Shown here piece after piece: positions 33,816 to 43,714 of a stretch of 64,000 nucleotides of DNA. The translations under genes were made by a program, and so were the position numbers. The DNA lies in contig NZ_CP142860.1 in the NCBI RefSeq assembly GCF_036287215.1, forward strand, positions 1,302,001 to 1,366,000, in the 5' to 3' direction. Source of the stretch: Caproiciproducens sp. CPB-2. GTDB lineage: Bacteria; Bacillota; Clostridia; Oscillospirales; Acutalibacteraceae. Below the pieces are notes generated by a model. It was not told where the DNA came from and searched no databases. It worked only from the letters and a program-made list of their open reading frames with translations. Position 1 is the first letter of the stretch. Every line of letters begins with the position of its first letter.

Positions 33816-34931
33816 ATGATAAGAGTTTTACAAGTAATAGGTTGTTTAAATCGAGCAGGAGCTGAAACTATGATCGTGAATGTTCTTCGAAATATTGATA
33901 CACAAAAAATTCAATTCGATTTTTTGGTGTATGGAGATGCGATAGGTGATTATGAGAAAGAAGTTATTACATATGGCGCGAAGGTTATTCATATTCAAAC
34001 TCCATCCTCCAATTATTATCAGTTTTATAAAAATTTACAGAAGGTTATGCGGACTAATGGACCCTATAAAATAGTTCATGCGCATATCTTGTTTAATAAT
34101 GGATTTATATTAAGAGCTGCGTATAAAACTGGAATACCAAATAGAATTTCTCATTCTCATAGTACACAAAACAGAATAAATGAAATGATACTTACCCGGT
34201 TTTATGCCTATATAATGAGAAAGCAGATATTAAAATATGCTACAGACTTTTTTGCATGTAGTTATAGGGCGGGGGAGTTTTTATATAGTAAGCAAATTTT
34301 TGATGCCAAGGGAATTGTAATAAATAACTCAATTAATACAAACGATTTTTCTTTTGATATTAATATAAGAAATAAAGTAAGGAAAAAGATGGAGATAACA
34401 GATAAATTTATAATCGGACATGTAGGGAGATTCCAGCCCTCGAAGAACCATATATTTTTACTGGATATTTTTAAAGCTGTCCACGATAGAAATAAGGATT
34501 CTGTTTTACTGCTTGTGGGGGACGGCGAGTTACGCCCGCAAATTGAGAAAAAAATTGCTGATTTAGATTTAATTGATAGCGTTATTTTAACTGGTGTCCG
34601 CGCGGATACGGCAGAGCTTTATCAGGCAATGGACGTGTTTGTTTTTCCGTCTCTTTTTGAAGGACTGGGCATTGTGGCTATCGAAGCACAGGCAGCTGGT
34701 CTCCCTTGTATTGTTGCCAATACAATACCACGCGAAGCTTTTATCACGGACTTAATTAAATCTGTTCCATTAGAAGAACCCCCTGAAGTTTGGTCGACAG
34801 AAATTCTGAAATACAAAGAAGGCTTTGAGCGAAAAGATACCTCAGAACAAGTTAGGCAAGCGGGATATGATACAAAAGAACAAGCAAAGTGGCTTGAGGA
34901 GTTTTATTTGAGCAGGGGAGTGGAAAATTAG
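33816..34931 (+). CDS. Family 4 glycosyltransferase
   Basis: 371 residues, GT-B. MIRVLQVIGCLNRAGAETMIVNVLRNID is the typical opening of EpsF-like enzymes. HAHILFNNGFILRAAYKTG, IIGHVGRFQPSKNHIFLLDIF and FPSLFEGLGIVAIEAQAAGLPCI follow. GGAGG upstream of the ATG. Donor and linkage unknown. Confidence 0.9.
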   Translation: MIRVLQVIGCLNRAGAETMIVNVLRNIDTQKIQFDFLVYGDAIGDYEKEVITYGAKVIHIQTPSSNYYQFYKNLQKVMRTNGPYKIVHAHILFNNGFILRAAYKTGIPNRISHSHSTQNRINEMILTRFYAYIMRKQILKYATDFFACSYRAGEFLYSKQIFDAKGIVINNSINTNDFSFDINIRNKVRKKMEITDKFIIGHVGRFQPSKNHIFLLDIFKAVHDRNKDSVLLLVGDGELRPQIEKKIADLDLIDSVILTGVRADTAELYQAMDVFVFPSLFEGLGIVAIEAQAAGLPCIVANTIPREAFITDLIKSVPLEEPPEVWSTEILKYKEGFERKDTSEQVRQAGYDTKEQAKWLEEFYLSRGVEN

Positions 34932-35001
34932 TATGGTGGTATATTTGTCATAGTTTAAATAATCATTGAAAATATTAAATTATATTTCGCGGAGAGATTT
35001 G

Positions 35002-36363
35002 ATGAAAAATATATTGATAATCAGCGAACATTTTGCACCTGAAAATGTTATAGCGGCTATTCGCCCAACAAAAATAGCAAAATACTTTAAAAAACTTGGT
35101 GAGTATCATATTACGGTTTTAACAACCAAAAAAAAATTAGAAATATCTGATAGTATTCTTGAAAATGACTTGCGGTATGTTGATAATTTAATCGCAGTTG
35201 ATGGTTACAGTAAAACAAGCGTAATTATTCCCAAAATAATGAAAATTAGAAGACGAATAGAGGCTAAATGCAACAAAACGGATGAGTATGCGCCAGCGAA
35301 TGCAAATCATGTCAATTTAAGTATTCATAAATCATGGAGTATAAGCAATAACTGGGTAAAAAAAGAGATCTCACGAATCGCAGTATTTTTCCCAGATTAT
35401 GCAGACAGCCACATTTTTTTTAGAAATGCAAAAAAATATTTCAAAAAAAATAAGAATCAAAATTTTGACATTATATTTTCTACATATGGACCATTGGCAT
35501 CTCACCAAATTGGTAAAAATATAAAAAAGCTGAATAAAAATGCTTTTTGGATTGCAGATTTTAGAGATGCTGTTTTAAGTGATTTTGTCCCGATAGGCTT
35601 CAAGCATTATTGCAAAAATTATTCAAACCGGATATGCAAAAACGCAGATGTCATTACTGCTGTTTCTCAAGGCGTGATAGATGGGCTTTATATAAAGAAT
35701 AATATAAAAAAAATGGTAATTAGCAACGGTTTTGACAGAGACGATATCCGATATTTCACAAAATTTGACTCGCATAGAAAATTTATTCTTTCATATACGG
35801 GATCTTTATATTCTGGGAAGCGAGATTTAAGTGTTCTTTTTAAAGCACTACACGAGCTTATAAATGAAAATTTGATTGAAGAAGAAAAAGTATCAATCTG
35901 CTATGCAGGGGGCGAAGAAGATATATTTTTCTCTCAAGTTCGTCCTTTCTTCTTGGAGAATATATCCTTATCTTATGGGAAGTTAGAAAGAAAAGCTGCT
36001 TTGCATTTGCAAAGCGATAGTGATATTTTACTTTTGGCCTCGTGGAATACGGAGAAAAGTAATGGAATTGTTACAGGCAAATTTTTAGAGTATATGATGA
36101 TGGATAAACCAGTTATTTCTGTGATAACTGGAGAAATTCCGAACAGTAAAATTAAAGAACTTACATCCGCCTGTAATTTGGGGGTTTGTTTTGAACAGGC
36201 GAACAGCGACAAAGACTATGAAATTTTAAAACAATATTTGTTGAACAAATATAATGAATTTATCGAACATGGTGTTGTAAATTATGAACCAAACAGGGAA
36301 GAAATTGAAAAGTATAGTTATGAAAAAATTGTAGAAAATTTTAAATTATTATTTCCAAGATAA
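35002..36363 (+). CDS. Glycosyltransferase of the GT4-like superfamily
   Basis: 453 residues. It opens MKNILIISEHFAPENVIAAIRPTKIAKYF, as in long WcaI-like GT4 enzymes, has a lysine-rich central insert, and ends with LSYTGSLYSGKRDLSVLFKALHEL and GIVTGKFLEYMMMDKPVISVI. ATG 35002 with GGAGAG upstream is preferred over an ATG 36 bases earlier. Several poly-A runs reflect the low GC of the locus. Confidence 0.83.
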   Translation: MKNILIISEHFAPENVIAAIRPTKIAKYFKKLGEYHITVLTTKKKLEISDSILENDLRYVDNLIAVDGYSKTSVIIPKIMKIRRRIEAKCNKTDEYAPANANHVNLSIHKSWSISNNWVKKEISRIAVFFPDYADSHIFFRNAKKYFKKNKNQNFDIIFSTYGPLASHQIGKNIKKLNKNAFWIADFRDAVLSDFVPIGFKHYCKNYSNRICKNADVITAVSQGVIDGLYIKNNIKKMVISNGFDRDDIRYFTKFDSHRKFILSYTGSLYSGKRDLSVLFKALHELINENLIEEEKVSICYAGGEEDIFFSQVRPFFLENISLSYGKLERKAALHLQSDSDILLLASWNTEKSNGIVTGKFLEYMMMDKPVISVITGEIPNSKIKELTSACNLGVCFEQANSDKDYEILKQYLLNKYNEFIEHGVVNYEPNREEIEKYSYEKIVENFKLLFPR

Positions 36364-36391
36364 TAATGGTTAAATATGAGGATATTATAGA

Positions 36392-37852
36392 ATGAAAAAG
36401 AACAATCTTGCAAAAGATTCGTTTATATTGATATTTGTTCAGTGTGTAACAATGTGTGGCAGTTTGGTCCAAGCAATGATACTATCCCGTACTCTTACCA
36501 AATTTGAATATGGCACTTATTCTCAGGGAGTATTGCTTGTTTCTGTGGCAACAGCATTTGTTGGACTTGGATTAAATAATTCGATAAATTATTTTTATAA
36601 TAAGACGGAAGATATTGAAAAAAAGAAAATTTATACAAACACCATTTTTTTTCTTACATTCATATTTGGATTAATAGGTGCGTTAATAATCATTTTATCA
36701 AATAAACTAATTGCAGATTATTTTGCAAACTCACAATTAGCGCATCTGATTATTTATATATCTTTTCGTCCGTTATTTATCAATATCATCAGTTTGTATC
36801 AGACACTATATGTTTCAAACCAAATGACAAAAGTAATTGCTATCAGGAATTTAATGGTTTCCATTTGCCAAGTTGCTATAACAACTCTGGTCTCCTTATT
36901 CGTGCATAATATTGCTTTAATTTTTATTTTATTATGTATATTGGACTTGACACAAATTTTTATATTTAGCACTTTTTATAGGAAAAAGGTTTTTGAAATT
37001 AAACTTTTTAAATTTGATTTTAATATATTTAGACCGATTCTTACATATGCTGTCCCATTGGCAGCCGCTTTGATGGTTGGTACTCTACTTATAAACATGG
37101 ATAATTTGTTTATTGGAAAGCTAATGAGTACTGAAGATCTAGCCTTATATACCAATATGTCAAAGGAACTCCCATTTTCTTTTATTGGCGGGTGCTTGAC
37201 AACAGTAATCACTCCTGTAATTATAAAGCTGTTTAATGCAGGCGAAAAGCAGACATTTTTTCGGATATGGTCAAATTATATTCAACTTGGCTATTTAACT
37301 ACATGGACTTTTTGCTGTGGCGCCATTGTATGTGCACCAGAACTTTTAACATTTCTATACTCAGAAAAATACATAGATGGCATAAATATCTTTATTATAT
37401 ACATAATAGTGGGAATGTTTCGATTTACTTATTTCGGAATGATTTTAACGGCAAAAGGCAGGACAAAAATAATATTATTTTACTCTTTAATAACAATGTT
37501 GCTAAATTTATTTTTAAATATTATTCTATTTCATTTTATGGGAATGATTGGATCTGCCATTGGTACTTTAATAAGTATGGCTACGATGAATATTTTACAG
37601 TTGATTCATGGTTCAGTAATTGCAGGAGTATCATTTTTCAAAATAATTAATATACGTGGAATGATTATTTTTTTAATGAAATTGGTTATTACGGGGATAA
37701 TATGTAAGTTTATTAAAAATGGTTTATATTCCGTGTTGGTTAACTCAACATGTATATTAGTCATAACATATGTGACATTTGTATTAATTCTGTTAGGATT
37801 GAATTTTAAAAAATTAAATATTATAGTAAAACAATTGAATATAGAAATATAA
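36392..37852 (+). CDS. Wzx-type polysaccharide flippase
   Basis: 486 residues with about 12-14 membrane helices, MOP/PST superfamily. The N-terminus (LAKDSFILIFVQCVTMCGSLVQAMILSRTLTKFEYGTYSQ) and the GLGLNNSINYF segment are typical. It flips the lipid-linked repeat across the membrane to the EpsG-like polymerase. GAGG lies 15 bases before the start. Last gene of the operon. Confidence 0.9.
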   Translation: MKKNNLAKDSFILIFVQCVTMCGSLVQAMILSRTLTKFEYGTYSQGVLLVSVATAFVGLGLNNSINYFYNKTEDIEKKKIYTNTIFFLTFIFGLIGALIIILSNKLIADYFANSQLAHLIIYISFRPLFINIISLYQTLYVSNQMTKVIAIRNLMVSICQVAITTLVSLFVHNIALIFILLCILDLTQIFIFSTFYRKKVFEIKLFKFDFNIFRPILTYAVPLAAALMVGTLLINMDNLFIGKLMSTEDLALYTNMSKELPFSFIGGCLTTVITPVIIKLFNAGEKQTFFRIWSNYIQLGYLTTWTFCCGAIVCAPELLTFLYSEKYIDGINIFIIYIIVGMFRFTYFGMILTAKGRTKIILFYSLITMLLNLFLNIILFHFMGMIGSAIGTLISMATMNILQLIHGSVIAGVSFFKIINIRGMIIFLMKLVITGIICKFIKNGLYSVLVNSTCILVITYVTFVLILLGLNFKKLNIIVKQLNIEI

Positions 37853-38359
37853 ATCAATTTTCCATATATTTCATCATATGCATCAGAGACAGTGTATAAT
37901 TTCAATTTGCACGACAATATCAGATGTAAAAATTGCATTTTTCAGTTTCCCAGAGCTTGATTAAATTTTGCATGTATTTTTAAGCGCCTTATACCCCCTC
38001 GCTGACCTGTTGGCTGGCGAGGGACTGCTTTTTATTTTTTTACCCCGGGGTATAGATAGCGCAGACTTTTCCGGATTCGGACATGCAGCGGTCGTCGTAC
38101 CGTCCGAAATCCGCGCATTCCGGCGCGTATTCGTATCCGATTTATGCTTATTTATGTATTGTGACCGATCATGACGGCTAAAAAGGAGTTGAACACGATC
38201 CGTTGATCGATTATAATAAAATCGAAGATTAGATTTCTGCTTTCATCGGGGCAGTCCATACGGCGGGCGATAGCCGCTCGATTAGACAGTGGAAAAGCGG
38301 GGAGAGGTTCCTCAGCGCATACAGGACCGGTACGAATGATCACGACGGGAGGAAACAGC
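37853..38359 (+). terminator. Gene-free stretch holding the exopolysaccharide operon terminator
   Basis: CCCTCGC (37996-38002) pairs with GCGAGGG (38017-38023), with inner GCTGACC/GGCTGGC-like pairing, followed by ACTGCTTTTTATTTTTT. The GC content rises sharply after it. A TACCCCGGGGTA palindrome is at 38041-38052. Nothing else is supported up to 38359. Confidence 0.75.
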
Positions 38360-38860
38360 TTGGGAGGATTGGGATTTTCTTATATCGGATTGATTTTTTT
38401 ATGCTGCCTGTTTATTCCCAATATTTTCTACGGGTTAAACCTGCCGGTGGACTTCAGGGAAATAAAAGAAAACAGAATACTGCTGGTTTTCGAGAGGGCA
38501 GGGCAGGTCCTGACCACCACGCTGGTATTGATTTTTGATGACCTCAATATACGGAAAATCGATTTCTGGACGATATGGTTAGGTGTCGCCGGCTTTCTTA
38601 TGCTTTTCTATCTGATGTGCTGGGGAAGGTATTTTACCGGTAAGCATATATCCGTGGATTTTTACAGGCCTTTTTTAGGAATCCCGTTGCCGCTGGCTGT
38701 TTTGCCGGTGGCCGCGGTGTTCTTTTTATCCGTTTATGCGCGGGCGGTCTGGCTGGGCGCTGCCGCTATTGTTCTGGGCATCGGTCATATCGGCATTACG
38801 GCACAGAACTGGAATGCCATCAAAAAACAAAATCACCAGAATACGAACTCTTTTCGTTAA
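38360..38860 (+). CDS. Hypothetical membrane protein
   Basis: About 166 residues, four to five membrane helices (FSYIGLIFLCCLFIPNIFYG, TIWLGVAGFLMLFYLMCWG, LPLAVLPVAAVFFLSVYA, AVWLGAAAIVLGIGHIGIT). TTG 38360 is taken as start because GGGAGG lies 7 bases upstream; ATG 38336 has no such site. No family recognised. Confidence 0.7.
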   Translation: MGGLGFSYIGLIFLCCLFIPNIFYGLNLPVDFREIKENRILLVFERAGQVLTTTLVLIFDDLNIRKIDFWTIWLGVAGFLMLFYLMCWGRYFTGKHISVDFYRPFLGIPLPLAVLPVAAVFFLSVYARAVWLGAAAIVLGIGHIGITAQNWNAIKKQNHQNTNSFR

Positions 38861-38995
38861 ATGCCGACTGCTGGCTGTCGGTGATGAGAAACTGATCCGG
38901 ATACATTTTCACCCGCCGTACAGATCAAAGTGGATTTTTAACGGATCATGCCCGTTAATTCAAACGGTCACGGACAGGGGCTATTTATTAGGGGC

Positions 38996-39025
38996 AACAA
39001 AAAGCGCCGTACGGCGCTTTTTGTT
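38996..39025. terminator. Bidirectional terminator
   Basis: A perfect 15-bp palindrome (AACAAAAAGCGCCGT and its complement) with T runs on both strands. The rest of 38861-39185 shows no gene; a weak pairing GCCTGC...GCAGGC at about 39064-39107 is not a riboswitch I recognise. Confidence 0.85.
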
Positions 39026-39185
39026 GTCTCTGTTTATTTTAACTGGCTTAGGCATCCTAATCTTGCCTGCACAGAATACAGCAAGGTAAATAAGCTTAGT
39101 GGGAAAGCAGGCTCTCCTCCGGGATACCTGTCACGTTTTGTCGCTTAATGCATATTAATATTGTATTAAGATTTGGCTGTACAAA

Positions 39186-39214
39186 TTGTAGATTGGTTCA
39201 CAAAGGTTTATAAT
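39186..39214 (+). promoter_or_regulatory. Promoter of the P-type ATPase operon
   Basis: TTGTAG (39186-39191), 17-bp spacer, TATAAT (39209-39214), leaving a leader of about 120 nt. Confidence 0.7.
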
Positions 39215-39341
39215 GATTCTCTATCAATGGGGAATACATATTTTATTAACAATTCCCTGTTCTCACTATTCTTCACGTTCTTTTCCGGCAAATGAAACTT
39301 TTATTCTTACAGAAAGAAGGATTGGCAAACAATTGAGTACC

Positions 39342-42164
39342 ATGGAGAATACATCGAGTGATAAAGAAATCATTTATAAACTCCCCGTAGATAAAGCTTA
39401 TGAAGCACTGGAAACAACTCCTCAGGGGTTGACACAGGCGCAGGCGCAGGAGAGACAGAAGGAACAGGGGAAAAACCTGATCAGTTCCAAAAAGAAAAAA
39501 TCCGCCGTTCTTACTTTTTTGGGCAACTTCACCCATCTGATGGCAATTTTGCTGTGGGTGGCGGGTGCGGTGGCCTTTTTTGCGGGTATGCCCCAGCTGG
39601 GCGTGGCCGTCTGGCTGGTCAATGTCATCAACGGCGTATTCAGCTTCTGGCAGGAAAGCCGTGCCGATAAGGCTACGGAGGCCCTGAAGAATATGCTGCC
39701 CTCGTATGTGCGGGTGATCCGGGATGGTGAAGAACAGAAAATTCTGGCCGAGGATCTGGTTACCGGCGATATTATGCTCCTGGAAGAAGGGGATAAAATA
39801 TCCGCGGACGCCCGTCTGGTCGAATGCAACGACCTGCAGGTGGACCAGTCCACGCTGACGGGAGAATCAAACCCGGTCCGCAAACTCAAGGACGCCGTAT
39901 TGAAGGACGACCTGACGCGGGCTGAAACGCCGAACCTCATCTTTGCGGGCACGAATGTTTCGGAGGGCAACGGAAAAGCCGTTGTGATGGGGATCGGCAT
40001 GGGAACCGAGTTCGGTAAAATTGCAGACCTGACTCAGAACATGGAAAAAGAAGAAAGCCCTCTTCAAAAAGAGCTGAACCGCCTGACAAAGCAGATTTCC
40101 ATCATTGCAATCATGTTTGGCATCCTGTTTTTCCTGGCGTCATACTTCTTTGTAAACGAGCCCTTTGCCGCATCGTTTGTCTTTGCGCTGGGGATGATCG
40201 TCGCCTTTATTCCGGAAGGGCTGCTTCCCACCGTTACCCTGTCGCTTGCCATGGCTGTACAGCGCATGTCCAAGAGGAACGCTTTGGTGAAGAAGCTTTC
40301 GTCGGTGGAAACGCTGGGCAGCACTTCCGTTATCTGTACGGATAAAACCGGTACGCTTACGCAAAATGAAATGACGGTCAGCCATTTATGGCTGGCGGAA
40401 AAAGAGTTTGACGTCACCGGCGTCGGCTATGAACCCAAAGGAGATATCCTTGAGGGTGGAAAAAAGGTCACTGCCAGCGAAAATCAGGACCTGAACCTGC
40501 TGGTGACGGGCGCGGCCTTATGCAGCAATGCCCGTTTGCTGCCGCCGAACGAAGAATCGGCCCGCTACACGGTGCTGGGCGATCCGACGGAAGCCTGCCT
40601 GGGCGTGGTAGCGCAGAAGGCAGGAATTGACGTCCATAAACAGCTGGAACTGACCCCGCGTTTGAGGGAGCTGCCCTTTGAATCGCGGCGTAAAAGAATG
40701 ACGACGATCCATCAGCTGCAGAAACCGATAGAGGGAACCGAACGCATTGCCTATGTGAAGGGCGCGCCGAAGGAAGTCATGAAGCTGAGCGAATTTATCC
40801 GTGTGAACGGCCAGGTTCAGCCGATGACGGAAGAGATGCGCCAGAAGATCATGGAGGCAAACGACGGATACGCCTATGAGGGTCTGCGCGTTCTGGCGGT
40901 CGCGTATCGTCTTCTGCATAAAGAGGACAACATCCCGAAAGCGATGAGCGCCTACACGCCCGAAACGATTGAGCAGAATCTGGTTTTTGTAGGGCTGGTG
41001 GTCATGGCTGATCCCCCGCGTCCGGAGGTTGCCGCCGCCGTCGAAGAATGTCACCGCGCCGGCATCCGCATCATTATGATTACCGGAGACTACGGCCTGA
41101 CGGCCGAGAGCATTGCGAAACGCATCGGCATTGTGAAAAGCCCGAATCCGCGTGTCGTGTCGGGCCTGGAGCTGGAAGAGCTTTCGGACGACCAGTTAAG
41201 GGAATATCTGAAGGATGAAATCATCTTTGCCCGTGTGGCTCCGGAGCAAAAGCTCCGCGTTGTGTCCAATCTGCAGGCAATGGGCGAAGTCGTCGCCGTA
41301 ACGGGCGACGGCGTGAACGATTCTCCGGCGCTCAAGAAGGCCGATATCGGCGTAGCCATGGGCATTGCCGGTACGGATGTGGCCAAGGAAGCGGCGGATA
41401 TGATTCTGACGGACGATAATTTTGCTTCGATTGTCCATGCTATTGAAGAAGGCCGCGCGGTTTACAGCAATATCCGGAAGTTCCTGCTTTATATTTTGAA
41501 CTCCAACATGCCGGAGGCGGTTCCTTCCGCCATGTTCCTGTTTTCCCGCGGAGCCATTCCGCTGCCCCTGACGGTCATGCAGATCCTTACTATCGATTTG
41601 GGTACCGATATGCTGCCCGCACTGGGCCTGGGAACGGAAAAGCCGGAGGAAGGCATCATGGACCAGCCCCCGCGCAATCAAAAAGAATCTTTATTAACAA
41701 AAAAACTGGTCGTCAAGGCATTTTTGTGGTATGGTTTATTAGGGTCTATCGCTTCAGCGTTTTCTTACTTTTTTGTCAATCTGCAAAACGGGTGGCCCGC
41801 TGTACCGCTTGCAGGCGGAGTGGATCCGGTTTATATCAAGGCGACCACCATGGCGCTTACCGGTATTGTCTTTTCCCAGATCGGGGCCGCGTTTAACTGC
41901 CGTACGGAAAAACAGTCTGTTTTCCATGTCGGCCTGTTCAGCAACAAACAGGTGAATTTCGGGATTGTCTTTGAAATTGTTCTGATTATTGTTCTGATTT
42001 ATCTGCCTCCGCTGCAGTCCGTTTTCCACACGGCGCCGCTTGATTTGCAGGATTTTCTGATTCTATGTGCTTGGCCTCCGTTGATTTTGGTAATTGAAGA
42101 AGTAAGAAAAGCGTTTTTGAGAAAGAAAATTGCCAAGCGTTATGAAAAAAGAACAGAGAGGTGA
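39342..42164 (+). CDS. P2-type cation-transporting ATPase
   Basis: 940 residues. An N-terminal cation-ATPase domain (YKLPVDKAYEALETTPQGLTQAQAQERQ), the TGES actuator motif (about 173), IPEGLLPTVTLSLAMAVQRM (helix 4, resembling the Na/K-ATPase PEGLLATVT segment), phosphorylation Asp334 in DKTGTLT, and TGDGVNDSPALKKADIG are present, with ten helices overall. It pumps a cation (Na+, K+ or Ca2+). The helix-4 sequence favours the Na/K-like group, but the ion is inferred. Two TrkA-like proteins follow within 15 bases each. Confidence 0.9.
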   Translation: MENTSSDKEIIYKLPVDKAYEALETTPQGLTQAQAQERQKEQGKNLISSKKKKSAVLTFLGNFTHLMAILLWVAGAVAFFAGMPQLGVAVWLVNVINGVFSFWQESRADKATEALKNMLPSYVRVIRDGEEQKILAEDLVTGDIMLLEEGDKISADARLVECNDLQVDQSTLTGESNPVRKLKDAVLKDDLTRAETPNLIFAGTNVSEGNGKAVVMGIGMGTEFGKIADLTQNMEKEESPLQKELNRLTKQISIIAIMFGILFFLASYFFVNEPFAASFVFALGMIVAFIPEGLLPTVTLSLAMAVQRMSKRNALVKKLSSVETLGSTSVICTDKTGTLTQNEMTVSHLWLAEKEFDVTGVGYEPKGDILEGGKKVTASENQDLNLLVTGAALCSNARLLPPNEESARYTVLGDPTEACLGVVAQKAGIDVHKQLELTPRLRELPFESRRKRMTTIHQLQKPIEGTERIAYVKGAPKEVMKLSEFIRVNGQVQPMTEEMRQKIMEANDGYAYEGLRVLAVAYRLLHKEDNIPKAMSAYTPETIEQNLVFVGLVVMADPPRPEVAAAVEECHRAGIRIIMITGDYGLTAESIAKRIGIVKSPNPRVVSGLELEELSDDQLREYLKDEIIFARVAPEQKLRVVSNLQAMGEVVAVTGDGVNDSPALKKADIGVAMGIAGTDVAKEAADMILTDDNFASIVHAIEEGRAVYSNIRKFLLYILNSNMPEAVPSAMFLFSRGAIPLPLTVMQILTIDLGTDMLPALGLGTEKPEEGIMDQPPRNQKESLLTKKLVVKAFLWYGLLGSIASAFSYFFVNLQNGWPAVPLAGGVDPVYIKATTMALTGIVFSQIGAAFNCRTEKQSVFHVGLFSNKQVNFGIVFEIVLIIVLIYLPPLQSVFHTAPLDLQDFLILCAWPPLILVIEEVRKAFLRKKIAKRYEKRTER

Positions 42165-42169
42165 ACGGC

Positions 42170-42820
42170 ATGAAAGTGATCGTAGTAGGTTTAGGAAGAA
42201 TGGGGACGGGACTGGCCCTCAATCTGATGAGAAAAGGACACCAGGTAACGGTGATTGATTCCAATCCGGAAGCTTTTCAGAATCTTGGAAAAGATTTCAG
42301 CGGACACAAAGTGACTGGAATCGGGTTTGACCGGGACGTACTGAAAAAAGCCAGGATAGATCAGGTAGATGCTGTAGTATCCTGTACGGCGAGCGATGAA
42401 GCCAACGTTGTGATCGCGCGGATCGCCAAAAATATTTACCGTGTGCCCCGTGTGGTTGCGCGCCTTTATGATTCGACCAAGGCCGATCTTTACCGCCGGA
42501 TCGGAATCCAGACCATTTCCACAACGGTGTGGGGCATTGAAAGGGCGACAGAACTTTTGACGTATCACCAGTTGGACAGTGTGTTTGAAATGGGAAACGG
42601 AAATGTGAATGTGGTGCGCATTGAGGTTCCGCCCCTGCTGGTCGGCCATACGGTCAAGGAGATAACGGCGATCGGAGAAATCCATGTAACCGGTGTCAGC
42701 CGGTACAACAAGACATTTATTCCAACGGGCGGTACCACTTTGGAAGCGGAAGACATTCTTTATATTACGGTGGTTGCCTCCGCTGCTCACAAATTGAAAT
42801 CGATGCTGGGCTTGGCATAA
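42170..42820 (+). CDS. TrkA-family RCK nucleotide-binding protein 1
   Basis: 216 residues: a Rossmann RCK-N domain (VVGLGRMGTGLALNLMRKGHQVTVID) and an RCK-C domain (about 130-215). Such proteins gate K+ transport by binding NAD(H), ATP or c-di-AMP. The glycine loop is GxGxxG. ATG 42170 follows GAGAGGTGA, 5 bases after the ATPase stop codon. No TrkH/KtrB channel subunit is in this operon. Confidence 0.88.
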   Translation: MKVIVVGLGRMGTGLALNLMRKGHQVTVIDSNPEAFQNLGKDFSGHKVTGIGFDRDVLKKARIDQVDAVVSCTASDEANVVIARIAKNIYRVPRVVARLYDSTKADLYRRIGIQTISTTVWGIERATELLTYHQLDSVFEMGNGNVNVVRIEVPPLLVGHTVKEITAIGEIHVTGVSRYNKTFIPTGGTTLEAEDILYITVVASAAHKLKSMLGLA

Positions 42821-42835
42821 AAAGGGGGAATTGAA

Positions 42836-43495
42836 ATGAAAGTCATCATTATAGGCGGAGGACAGGTCGGTTCCTATCTTGCCACCCTGCTGCTTTCCAA
42901 CGGCCACGAAATACGGGTCATTGAGCACCGCGAAAGTGTTTTTCATAAGCTGGAAAAAGAACTGCCTCAGGAAACCCTGGTGTTCGGCAACGGCTCGGAC
43001 CCGGAAGTGCTGGAAAGCGTGGGCATCGCTTCTGCAAACGTAGTTGCCGCCGTTACCGGTGCGGATGAAATCAATCTGGTTGTTTCCACCCTTGCCAAAA
43101 TGGAATTCGGTGTGCCGAGAGTGGTAGCCAGAGTCAACAATCCTAAAAACGCATGGCTGTTCAACAGCGGCATGGGTGTGGATATCGGTGTGAACCAGGC
43201 GGAGCTGATGGCGCACTTCGTAGTGGAAGAAATGAACATGAAGGATATGTTCACTCTCCTGAAGCTCAACCGCGGAGATTATTCGATTGTCCAGATGAAG
43301 GTTCAGCCGAATTCCAAGGCCGCCAATCAGCTTCTGAAAGATTTGTCCATCCCGAAGAAAACAGTGCTGATTGCGATTACGCGTGACAATTCCACACTGA
43401 TCCCCAAGGGAGATACCCAAATCCTGGAAGATGACGATATACTGGCGCTGACCGACGGCGGAAGCCGCGCAGAACTGAAGGAAATCTTCGGCTGA
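42836..43495 (+). CDS. TrkA-family RCK nucleotide-binding protein 2
   Basis: 219 residues, same two-domain plan: VIIIGGGQVGSYLATLLLSNGHEIRVIE, then TGADEINLVVSTLAK and an RCK-C domain ending EDDDILALTDGGSRAELKEIF. It is clearly diverged from the upstream paralogue, so the two may form a hetero-oligomer. AAAGGGGGAATTGAA precedes the ATG. Last gene of the operon. Confidence 0.88.
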   Translation: MKVIIIGGGQVGSYLATLLLSNGHEIRVIEHRESVFHKLEKELPQETLVFGNGSDPEVLESVGIASANVVAAVTGADEINLVVSTLAKMEFGVPRVVARVNNPKNAWLFNSGMGVDIGVNQAELMAHFVVEEMNMKDMFTLLKLNRGDYSIVQMKVQPNSKAANQLLKDLSIPKKTVLIAITRDNSTLIPKGDTQILEDDDILALTDGGSRAELKEIFG

Positions 43496-43507
43496 GAAAG
43501 CAAAAGA

Positions 43508-43540
43508 AAAGGACCTGTACACGCAGGTCCTTTTCTTTTG
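43508..43540 (+). terminator. Terminator of the ATPase-TrkA operon
   Basis: AAAGGACCTG, loop TACACG, CAGGTCCTTTT, then CTTTT. Confidence 0.88.
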
Positions 43541-43612
43541 CCGTAAAGACGGGTCAAAGACCGATCAGGCGAGTGCCGGGTCGGTCCGGAGAACTGTGGC
43601 AGCTGATGAAGG

Positions 43613-43641
43613 TTGATTTTTACCATTTTCTTCTTTATAAT
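43613..43641 (+). promoter_or_regulatory. Promoter of the HAD phosphatase gene
   Basis: TTGATT (43613-43618), 17-bp spacer, TATAAT (43636-43641). Confidence 0.7.
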
Positions 43642-43714
43642 ACAAGTAGAAGCAGGAAAGGGAAAAGTCTGCCTTTGGGCAAAAAGGAATTGATTTTGAA
43701 AGAGGGTTAATCCT

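Noticed and set aside
39030..39185. Possible c-di-AMP or metal riboswitch upstream of the ATPase
   Set aside because: The sequence lacks the conserved cores of ydaO, yybP or M-box elements, and the best promoter lies downstream of it.
42191..43522. 443-codon minus-strand frame across both TrkA genes
   Set aside because: Shadow frame covering two well-supported genes.
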